Origin: Agreia sp. Leaf210
GTDB taxonomy: Bacteria; Actinomycetota; Actinomycetes; Actinomycetales; Microbacteriaceae
NCBI RefSeq assembly: GCF_001421485.1
Contig: NZ_LMKK01000003.1
Coordinates: 62,001 to 126,000, forward strand
DNA length: 64,000 nucleotides
Direction of reading: 5' to 3'
In this document: positions 1 through 6,628 of the stretch, one piece after another
Layout: each line of letters starts with the position of its first letter
How positions within the stretch are numbered: position 1 is the stretch's first letter
The notes under the pieces: model-generated
Databases searched by the model: none
What the model was told of the DNA's origin: nothing
The model's input: only the letters and a program-made list of their open reading frames with translations
Position numbers and translations under genes: made by a program

Positions 1-802
1 CGTCGGCTCGGCCGGCCAGCACCGGAGCCATGACGTCTGCCATGACGAGCTCTCCGAAATCGAGGCCCGTCAGGCTCTCCACGTCTTCGACGGGAACCTG
101 GTAGCTGAGGTACGGTCCGAGCGGCGGCGGACCCCCGTCGATGAGGGCCTGCGCGCTCGCATCGTTGAGGTCGATGTCGACGAGTTGAGATGACTGATCC
201 AGCACGAAGGCGGCCGCTCGGAGCGAGGCGATGCCATCGACGGCAGTGGTCCAGGCGGCCACTTTCCAGAACGCCTGCGGGATGCCCACACCGCGGTACA
301 GCGGATCGTTCAGGGCGAGGACGGGAGAGGTGAAGACGCTGATCCGATTGCGGTTCGTCTGGGCGTAGGCAAGCACGTGGTCTTCCAGCCCGAGCCACAA
401 CTCCTTCGACTGGTTGAAGTCGCCGGCCTGCGGTGCCGCGTTCGGATAGGCGAAGGTGTCGAGGTTCGCCTGCTCCGCCGTCGCACGGTCTCCCCACACC
501 GGATCTCTGCGCCGCACCAGGTGACCTCGGTCGAGGTCGTTGCGCGCGTACACGGCCTCTCCGACCTGTTCGTCCTCGGGGATCCTGTCATCGAGGTGCC
601 AGTCGTCACCGCGCTCGATGTCGGTCAGTGCGTCGCCGTCGATGTTCACCCCCGTCGAGCGTGCGAGCCGTCTCACCGGATCGAGAAGGACGCTGAAGTG
701 CGTGTAGCGCAGCTCTCGGAGGGGCGTTCCGGCCGTCGGCGCGGGTAGCGCTACAGGAACGGCGAGAAAGTCGGATCGGTACCCTGCGCGCTCCGGTGTC
801 AT
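1..802 (-). CDS. DNA/RNA non-specific endonuclease, 3' end cut by window edge
   Basis: The frame stays open from an ATG at 802 to the left edge, giving about 267 residues with no stop, so the C-terminus is outside the window. Residues 88-94 read RNDLDRGH, the DRGH signature of Serratia-type beta-beta-alpha-metal nucleases, where the His is the general base. It is followed by an N/PQ stretch near 121-125 and FNQ...W..LE near 129-140, the usual Mg-binding Asn region. Such enzymes cut single- and double-stranded DNA and RNA. No signal peptide is obvious at the chosen start. A second in-frame ATG lies three codons upstream (811) and neither has a clear ribosome site. The family call is firm; the substrate and whether the protein is secreted are unknown. 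Confidence 0.8.
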   Translation of the reverse strand, partial: MTPERAGYRSDFLAVPVALPAPTAGTPLRELRYTHFSVLLDPVRRLARSTGVNIDGDALTDIERGDDWHLDDRIPEDEQVGEAVYARNDLDRGHLVRRRDPVWGDRATAEQANLDTFAYPNAAPQAGDFNQSKELWLGLEDHVLAYAQTNRNRISVFTSPVLALNDPLYRGVGIPQAFWKVAAWTTAVDGIASLRAAAFVLDQSSQLVDIDLNDASAQALIDGGPPPLGPYLSYQVPVEDVESLTGLDFGELVMADVMAPVLAGRAD

Positions 803-907
803 GGCATCCATCGGCCCAGTCAACCACCTGCGCACCTCGCAAACGGCCCCTCTTTCGATCATCGTCGGAATTCGTGCGGCGGGGTGTCCGCCGCCCGGCC
901 CGAGGTC

Positions 908-913
908 TACCGT
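908..913 (+). promoter_or_regulatory. Candidate -10 box (TACCGT) for a leaderless start at 921
   Basis: TACCGT fits the actinobacterial TANNNT -10 pattern and ends 7 nt before the ATG at 921, so transcription would begin at or next to the start codon. No good -35 is visible. It helps choose 921 over upstream in-frame starts. Confidence 0.4.
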
Positions 914-920
914 GAGCGTC

Positions 921-1466
921 ATGCACGATGATGCCGCTTCTGTTCGTTCTCGCGCCGCGCTGAGTGATCTCCTGGCGTCATGGACGACGATTCCCGCGTT
1001 CCTGTGTGACCGCTTCTTCACAGTGCTGGCGTCGAACGCCGCCGCCGCCGCGTTGAGCCAGGGTTTCACAGAGGGCACCAACCTGGCGCGGTTCGCGTTT
1101 CTCGAGCCCGACGTCGATCGAGGGCACGCCAATTGGCACGAGGCGTCGGCGCAGATGGCGGCGCTGCTGAGGGAGTCGCTCGACGAGCACGAGCCGGACA
1201 GCGCTGTCGACACGATCGTGGGGGAGCTCTCGGTGCACAGTCGAGACTTCTCGGTCGCCTGGGCCGATGAATCACGCCGTGCGACGAGTCGAGGGATCGT
1301 GCCGTTCGACGACAGCCCGGTCGGTCGGATCACCTGCTCGTACTACATGTTGACCGTGCCCGAGAGCGACGACGATGTGCTCTTCATCTGGCAGCCGGTC
1401 GACGAGGTCTCTCGCAGCAGGCTCGACGAGCTCATCGAGCGGAGAAGAACCTCGGAATCGAACTGA
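921..1466 (+). CDS. Stand-alone MmyB-like (MLTR) ligand-binding domain protein, no HTH
   Basis: This 181-residue protein resembles the C-terminal sensor half of MmyB-type regulators: LASW..IPAFLCD..F.VLASN near the N-terminus, EGTNLARF..L near 50-60, and a late segment with strands before W.PVDE. The full-length paralogue-type regulator at 2475 carries the matching pieces (VLASNPMARL, PGTNLLEAA). Here the N-terminal HTH is absent and no HTH can be read upstream in this frame. It may bind the same kind of ligand without DNA, or modulate the full-length regulator; both are inference. The start is placed at 921 because of the TANNNT box 7 nt before it; GTG 912 and ATG 801 are alternatives. It ends 6 bp from the convergent PucR gene. 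Confidence 0.6.
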   Translation: MHDDAASVRSRAALSDLLASWTTIPAFLCDRFFTVLASNAAAAALSQGFTEGTNLARFAFLEPDVDRGHANWHEASAQMAALLRESLDEHEPDSAVDTIVGELSVHSRDFSVAWADESRRATSRGIVPFDDSPVGRITCSYYMLTVPESDDDVLFIWQPVDEVSRSRLDELIERRRTSESN

Positions 1467-1472
1467 CGACGA

Positions 1473-2267
1473 TCACTGGGCGTAGTCGATGGGCGATTCC
1501 CGGTGGGCATTCCACAGCCGCTCCAACTTGAGCGCGAGGTGGAGGCTGCTCCGCGCGGATCCATCGTGGAGCGCGTCGCGAACCGCCTCTGGTGCCTTGT
1601 CCAACCGGTAGTACAGGGTCGTGCGGTGGATGTGCAGTCGTGCGCACGCGTCGGAGATCCTGCCGGCGACGTCGAGATAGACCTCGACCGTCTCGCGGTA
1701 GATCGAGTTCACCGGTTCGAGCAGCACGTCGGCGGCGGGTGAGATGTCTCGCACCCGAACGGATCCCGGGGCGATGCGGCTCAGCATGATCCACGGGCCG
1801 AGCTGGTTGTGCCAGCCCATGTCTCCGAGCTCGGGCAGCGCGGCGAGGATGCCGGCGGCGCGGTGGGCCCGCTCGGCCACGGGTGCGAGGTCGTAGTCGG
1901 TGTGCTCGATGAGAGCTGCGCCGATGCCGAGCACACGCAGTTCGAAGCGGCTCGCGAACTCGCGGATCCGCTCGTCGAACGTCGTCGACTCGGGGCGTGC
2001 TCGAGTGACGAAGTACAGGCATCCGGCTCTCTCGCGCACGAACACGGCCTCCGCGCGAGACGATGCGGCGATGCGTGAGGCCAGCGCACGAGCGCGGTCT
2101 GCGCCGGCGTTCGGATCGACGATGACGGCCCACACAGACGAGTGGAAGCCGGGGTCGATCCGCTGATGCGCGACGGCGGTGCCGAAGGCCTCGTGGCGCC
2201 TTCCTGGATCGTCGTCGAGCAGCCGGGATTGGCCGATGCGGTCGTCTGTCAGATGGTAGAGACTCAT
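1473..2267 (-). CDS. PucR/CdaR-type transcriptional regulator
   Basis: The 264-residue product ends in the PucR-type C-terminal HTH. Around residues 205-235 it reads VEVYLDVAG then ACARLHIHRTTLYYRL, the typical NHTAAALHVHRNTLRYRL-like helix-turn-helix with Thr/Tyr recognition positions. The N-terminal 190 residues are a GGDEF-like/CdaR-type sensor region without a recognisable ligand motif. It is shorter than many PucR proteins and lacks a separate PucR N-terminal domain. Members usually regulate catabolic genes in response to small molecules. It stands alone between two MmyB-domain genes, so its target cannot be deduced. A GAGGG element about 12 nt upstream is a weak ribosome site. Confidence 0.75.
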   Translation of the reverse strand: MSLYHLTDDRIGQSRLLDDDPGRRHEAFGTAVAHQRIDPGFHSSVWAVIVDPNAGADRARALASRIAASSRAEAVFVRERAGCLYFVTRARPESTTFDERIREFASRFELRVLGIGAALIEHTDYDLAPVAERAHRAAGILAALPELGDMGWHNQLGPWIMLSRIAPGSVRVRDISPAADVLLEPVNSIYRETVEVYLDVAGRISDACARLHIHRTTLYYRLDKAPEAVRDALHDGSARSSLHLALKLERLWNAHRESPIDYAQ

Positions 2268-2474
2268 GGTCGATGCAGCCCTCTGTCGCTCGAGCGGGTG
2301 ATGACCGCGAGTCTATGAGCGGGGTCATGCCGCCCACCTGGCCGTGTCAGTACCACCCAGCGCACGTGTCCGTTTGTGCACCATGCTCGGCCCGACTCGC
2401 ACTCACGCGGGCGCCGTCGACGCCTCCAGAATGAGAGCGGTTGCAACCGGAGCGCCGAGACGGGGGACGAGGGG

Positions 2475-3395
2475 ATGGGCGGGTCATCGAGTCCGTTGGG
2501 GGAGTTCCTTCGCGCTCGCCGCGAACTCCTGCAACCCGAGGATGTCGGCCTGCCCCGTGAGGCCTCGCGTCGTGTTCCCGGACTACGCAGAGAAGAAGTC
2601 GCAGCGCGTGCCGACATCAGTCCCGAGTACTACCTCCGCATCGAACAGGGTCGCGACAGACGACCGTCCGAGCAGGTCGTGCGTTCGCTCGCGAAGGCCC
2701 TGATGCTCGATGACAACGGATTGACCTACCTGTCTCGGCTCGCGCGGCCTCGTCCGTACCTTCGCGCCGTGCGCGCATCCGTCGCGGTGAGCGAGAGCGT
2801 GACCCGGCTTCTCGAGCGGTGGAAGCAGACACCCGCCTATGTGACCGATGCGAATCTCGACGTGCTGGCGTCGAACCCCATGGCGCGTCTGATCGCCCCC
2901 GACATTCTCGTTCCCGGCACGAACCTGCTCGAGGCGGCGTATGAACGGCGAACGATGACGACGCTCATGCGCGCGGGAGATGGGGAGCCCGACGACGAGG
3001 AGATCATCCGCGAGTACGTCGCGGCCCTGCGCTTCAACGGCGACCCGCACGACGCCCGGCTTCAGGATGTCGTGGGTCGGCTCTCGACGAGGCACCTCTC
3101 GTTTCGCCGCATCTGGGCCGAGTACGACGTGAAACCGCTCAGCGCCGGAGTCACCGAGACTCTCATCGAGCCCTTCGGCACCGTTTCGCTGAACTGGCAG
3201 ACACTCGGCATTCCGCGATCGCCGGGGCAATTTCTCACGACCTACATGGCAGAGCCCGGATCCACGGCTGCCGCTGCTCTGCGCGCCCTCTCGAGCGGAG
3301 CGTCGTCAGGCGATGAGGTCCCGATGCGTCGACTGGAACCGCCGCTGGTACTCGGAGGGAGTGATCGTGAAGCGCGCGACGAACGAGCGTCGTAG
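2475..3395 (+). CDS. XRE-family regulator with MmyB-like ligand-binding domain
   Basis: The 306-residue protein has an N-terminal Cro/C1-type HTH (about 8-85: LGEFLRARRELL, VPGLRREEVAARADIS, YYLRIEQGR) and a C-terminal MLTR ligand-binding domain (about 105-270: LERW..TPAYVTDANLDVLASN, GTNLLEAA, F..IWAEYDV). The start at 2475 is preceded by GACGAGGGG. Family members bind an unknown, possibly lipid-like, ligand and repress neighbouring redox enzymes, but no SDR gene sits beside this one. The last 33 or so residues are low-complexity and are encoded antisense to the end of the convergent GlxA gene, giving a 90-nt tail-to-tail overlap. That tail is probably not part of the fold. Confidence 0.85.
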   Translation: MGGSSSPLGEFLRARRELLQPEDVGLPREASRRVPGLRREEVAARADISPEYYLRIEQGRDRRPSEQVVRSLAKALMLDDNGLTYLSRLARPRPYLRAVRASVAVSESVTRLLERWKQTPAYVTDANLDVLASNPMARLIAPDILVPGTNLLEAAYERRTMTTLMRAGDGEPDDEEIIREYVAALRFNGDPHDARLQDVVGRLSTRHLSFRRIWAEYDVKPLSAGVTETLIEPFGTVSLNWQTLGIPRSPGQFLTTYMAEPGSTAAAALRALSSGASSGDEVPMRRLEPPLVLGGSDREARDERAS

Positions 3396-4301
3396 CGCCA
3401 CGGGAGTCGCATAGCCCGAGCGTGCCGCGGCATCCGCCACCGAGGCCCCGGAATCGAGGAATGAGACGGCGAGGTCGAGGCGCATCGCGGTGACGTATTC
3501 CATGGGCGACATACCGACCTCGTCTCGCATGACGCGCGTCAGGTGCCTCGGACTCACGCTCGCGACCGCCGCCAGCGAGCCGACCGTGTAGGGACGAGAA
3601 GGGTCTTCGCTGATGTGGTCCGTGATGACGGTGATGACCGGCGTGCGAGGGGAAGGGCCCTGCAGAGCCGCGGAGAACTGCGATTGATTGCCGGAGCGTT
3701 TCATGTAGACGAGCAGCAACTGAGCCACGGACCGCGCGACCTCGGGACCGTAGTCGAGTTCGAGCAGACAGAGGGCGAGATCGATGCCCGCAGCGACTCC
3801 GGCAGAGGTGAAGACGTTGCCGTCATTGACGAAGATGGCCTCGGGCTGCACATCGATCTCGGGGTAGGTCTCGGCGAGCAGAGACGTGAACTTCCAATGC
3901 GTCGTTGCCGACTTGCCCGCGAGGAGTCCCGTTGCGGCGAGACCGAACGCACCGGTGCAGACGCCGGCGATCCGAGTCGACCGGGAAGCGAGTTCCGCGA
4001 CCGAGGCGAGCAGCAGGGGGTCGGCGAACACCGTCACCGCCTTCTCTGTGCCTGGAACGATGAGGGTGTCGAGGCGCCCCGCCTCAGCAACGGAGGTCTG
4101 AACGCCGACCTGGATGCCCATCGAGGTCATCACGGGCTCCCCGGAGCGTGAGATCGTGATGATCTCATAGCCTGCGGAGCGCTGATTGGCCTCGAAGAAC
4201 ACCTCTGCGGGGCCGGCGAAGTCGAGCATCTTGACGCCGTCGAACAGCAGGATGCCGACGCGCGGCGGTCGTGGAGCGAGGGAGGGCCGGGTGGCGGTCA
4301 T
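3306..4301 (-). CDS. GlxA-family regulator: DJ-1/PfpI domain plus AraC HTH
   Basis: The 331-residue protein starts with a DJ-1/PfpI-type sensor domain (VGILLFDGVKMLDFAGP at 15-31; Cys115 in AGVCTGAFGLA at the nucleophile-elbow position). It ends with a two-helix AraC DNA-binding domain (about 220-325: VGSLAAVASVSPRHLTRVMRDEVG and VADAAARSGYATPVALRRSF). Members act as transcription factors for choline/carnitine-type or aldehyde metabolism, or are uncharacterised. The start has CAGGA five bases upstream. It lies downstream of the HemD/winged-helix gene with an 82-bp gap containing its own palindrome, so it is probably transcribed separately. Confidence 0.85.
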   Translation of the reverse strand: MTATRPSLAPRPPRVGILLFDGVKMLDFAGPAEVFFEANQRSAGYEIITISRSGEPVMTSMGIQVGVQTSVAEAGRLDTLIVPGTEKAVTVFADPLLLASVAELASRSTRIAGVCTGAFGLAATGLLAGKSATTHWKFTSLLAETYPEIDVQPEAIFVNDGNVFTSAGVAAGIDLALCLLELDYGPEVARSVAQLLLVYMKRSGNQSQFSAALQGPSPRTPVITVITDHISEDPSRPYTVGSLAAVASVSPRHLTRVMRDEVGMSPMEYVTAMRLDLAVSFLDSGASVADAAARSGYATPVALRRSFVARFTITPSEYQRRFQSTHRDLIA

Positions 4302-4340
4302 GGTGTCCTGACGTCTACGAGCACCGAAATTATGGAGCGC

Positions 4341-4357
4341 AGGCTCTATTAAAGCCT
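4341..4357. promoter_or_regulatory. Imperfect palindrome in the glxA-type promoter region
   Basis: AGGCT and AGCCT flank a 7-bp AT-rich centre (CTATTAA). On the minus strand it lies just upstream of CATAAT (4334-4329), a plausible -10, and overlaps the expected -35 area. It could be an autoregulatory operator. A weak terminator of the upstream gene is the alternative. Confidence 0.35.
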
Positions 4358-4383
4358 ACGTCGGACAGCTCGGCGATGACAGG

Positions 4384-5517
4384 TCAGACCGCGATCCGGT
4401 ACCCCCGCTTGATGACGGTCGACACGATCCCGGGCATCGGCAGGGAGTGCCTCAGTCGACTGATGGCGACGTCGGTCGCGTGGTCGTCCTGCATGTCCGG
4501 CTGCGCGGCCATGAGTTCCGCGCGCGAGAGAACCGCCCCTTCCGCGCTCAGCAGAGCCCGGAACAGGGCGAGCGAGAGCGGGGCGAGCACCGCCTCGGAG
4601 TCTCCGATGCGAACGAGCCGACCGCGCAGTTCGATGTCGCCGTGTCGGGTGGACAGACGCTGGATGCGATGCTCCTCGAGGTGCTCGCAGACGAGTCGGA
4701 TGAGCGCGCCCATGCGGTAGCGCGGCGGAATGATCGCTTCGATGCCCGAGGCGACCAGAGGAGCAGCCGTGACATGGCCGACCGCCGCTGCGACCACGGG
4801 GCCCATGAAGGCCGTCTGCAGCGCGTCGAGACGGCCGGCTCCGTCGGCCGCAGAGAACAGGGCTTCGACGGCCGGCGCGCTCGTGAAGGTGACGGCGTCG
4901 AGCGAACCGGCGCAGATGGCATCGACGAGTCTCAGCACCCGAGAAGAATCGGCGGGCAGCGACCATCGGTAGGGGGCGACGGTGAGCACGGTCGCGGCGG
5001 AATCGCGGAGCCGCTGCAGCTGCCCCTCGTCGGTGAATCCGTGCAGCTGCACGGCGACGGTCTTTCCCTCGGCGCCGTCTCGCAGCACATGGTCGACCAG
5101 AGACTTCGTGGTCTCTTCATCGCTCATTCCCGAATCGTCGAGGCCTGCGGCGCGGACCGCCCCGCGTGCCTTCGGGCCGCGCACGAGAATACGGGTGTGG
5201 GCGAGAGTCTCGCTCAGCTCGTGTCCGATTCCTGCGGCGTCGGCGGCTTCGAACCAGCGCCGTACCCCATAGGAGGTGGTCGCGAGGAGCACGTCGGGTC
5301 GTGCCGCGATGATCGCCAGCGTGTCGGCGGTCAGCTCTGCGTCGTCATCGGCGGCGGCGATCCGGATGGCGGGTGCGTGCAGAACGTCGGCGCCCCTGCG
5401 CTCGAACGCTGCGATCAGGTCCTCCGACCTGCGGTCGCTGGTCACACCGATACGAAAACCGCGAAGCTGATCCGGGCGGAACGCTCTGACCAGAGCATCC
5501 GCGTCTGAGTCGGTCAC
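4384..5517 (-). CDS. HemD-like domain fused to winged-helix DNA-binding domain (NnaR-type regulator)
   Basis: The N-terminal 265 residues resemble uroporphyrinogen-III synthase (IGVTSDRRSEDLIAAFERRGADVLHAPAIRI; SLDAVTFTSAPAVEALF). The C-terminal 100 residues are an OmpR/PhoB-type winged helix (LRGRLVRIGDSEAVLAPLSLALFRALLSAEGAVLSRAELM; VAISRLRHSL; VIKRGYRI). Related actinobacterial fusions such as Streptomyces NnaR help activate nitrite and nitrate assimilation genes; that role is known for the family and only inferred here. Its place 12 bp behind cobA and nirB on the same strand fits well. It starts at GTG 5517 with AAGAGG just upstream. Whether it still makes uroporphyrinogen III is doubtful; a general hemD may exist elsewhere. 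Confidence 0.85.
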   Translation of the reverse strand: MTDSDADALVRAFRPDQLRGFRIGVTSDRRSEDLIAAFERRGADVLHAPAIRIAAADDDAELTADTLAIIAARPDVLLATTSYGVRRWFEAADAAGIGHELSETLAHTRILVRGPKARGAVRAAGLDDSGMSDEETTKSLVDHVLRDGAEGKTVAVQLHGFTDEGQLQRLRDSAATVLTVAPYRWSLPADSSRVLRLVDAICAGSLDAVTFTSAPAVEALFSAADGAGRLDALQTAFMGPVVAAAVGHVTAAPLVASGIEAIIPPRYRMGALIRLVCEHLEEHRIQRLSTRHGDIELRGRLVRIGDSEAVLAPLSLALFRALLSAEGAVLSRAELMAAQPDMQDDHATDVAISRLRHSLPMPGIVSTVIKRGYRIAV

Positions 5518-5529
5518 AGGCCTCTTTCG

Positions 5530-6624
5530 TCAGTCGGTCGTCAGTTCGGCCGCTGCATCCTGAAGGAAGGTAGCGGCCGTCACATCGAGTTGCTCGCTCA
5601 ATCGTACGACCTCGCCGATCACCACGACGGCGGGCGATCGCACTCCGAGCCGCGAGGCGAGCGGGGCGATCTCGTCGAGGGTGGCACGGGTCGTTCGCTG
5701 ACTCGTCGAGAAGCCCTTCTCGACGACGGCTACGGGCATCGAGGCAGACATGCCGGCTCGCGCAAGGCCCGCCGTGAGATGCGGCAGGGTCCCCACGCCC
5801 ATCAGCACGACGATCGTGCCGCCCAGGCCTGCCAGATGCAGCAGCTCGTTCTCGCTGAGCGGCACGTGGCCCGACACCACCGTGAACAGCCGGGAGATCT
5901 CGCGATGAGTGACGGGGATGCCGGCTGCGCCGGGGACTGCGATGGCGCTGGTGACGCCGGAGACGACCGTCACGGGGACCCCGGCCCGGCTGCACGCGAT
6001 GACCTCTTCGCCGCCTCGCCCGAAGACGAAAGGGTCACCGCCCTTCAGCCGAACGACGGTCTTTCCCGCGAGCGCCGCCTCGACGAGCAGCTCCTGGATC
6101 TCGGTCTGGTTCACCGCGTGGTGACCCGGCGTCTTGCCCACGTTGACCAGCTCGGCGCCCGGAGCCCACTCGGCCAGCCGTGCGATCGGACCGAGGCGGT
6201 CGAAGAAGACGATGTCGGCCTCCCGCAGCGCGGCGAGCGCCGCGACAGTGAGAAGCTGGCCGTCGCCGGGACCGCCTCCGACGAGGGTCACACGGCCGAT
6301 CGGCAGCGTCGGACTCGGTGGCTCCGTCGTGAGCCAGATGCGCGCGTCACGCGTTGCGCGCTCCAGCGAATCCGTGGTGGCCGAATCGACACCGACCGAG
6401 ATCACGAGGTCGACCGACGACACGAGGGTCTTCCACTCGAGGCGGTTCACGGGCACGACGACACGCACGACGTTGTCACGCGCACGCGAATCGTCACCAC
6501 TCCCATCATCGGCGAGGTAGACGCGCGCGCCCGACGCCACGCAGCGCGCGATGGTGTGCCGCGCGTGACCGGCGTGCCCGACGACCAGAACGCGGCGGCC
6601 CGTGAGGTTCACGGAGATGTCCAT
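5530..6624 (-). CDS. cobA: Uroporphyrinogen-III C-methyltransferase with short siroheme-synthase-like N-domain
   Basis: Residues about 111-350 form a SUMT domain (RVTLVGGGPGDGQLLT at 111-126; LKGGDPFVFGRGGEE near 193-207; PGAAGIPVTHR). It methylates uroporphyrinogen III twice with SAM to give precorrin-2, the siroheme precursor. Residues 1-110 look like the NAD-binding precorrin-2 dehydrogenase half of CysG (RRVLVVG then VASGARVYL). The glycine loop is altered to GHAGHAR and the dimerisation subdomain is missing, so dehydrogenase activity is uncertain. The start at 6624 has AAAGGGA upstream and lies 4 nt after the nirB stop, so the two are co-transcribed. The product feeds the nirB cofactor. 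Confidence 0.9.
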   Translation of the reverse strand: MDISVNLTGRRVLVVGHAGHARHTIARCVASGARVYLADDGSGDDSRARDNVVRVVVPVNRLEWKTLVSSVDLVISVGVDSATTDSLERATRDARIWLTTEPPSPTLPIGRVTLVGGGPGDGQLLTVAALAALREADIVFFDRLGPIARLAEWAPGAELVNVGKTPGHHAVNQTEIQELLVEAALAGKTVVRLKGGDPFVFGRGGEEVIACSRAGVPVTVVSGVTSAIAVPGAAGIPVTHREISRLFTVVSGHVPLSENELLHLAGLGGTIVVLMGVGTLPHLTAGLARAGMSASMPVAVVEKGFSTSQRTTRATLDEIAPLASRLGVRSPAVVVIGEVVRLSEQLDVTAATFLQDAAAELTTD

Positions 6625-6628
6625 GGGC

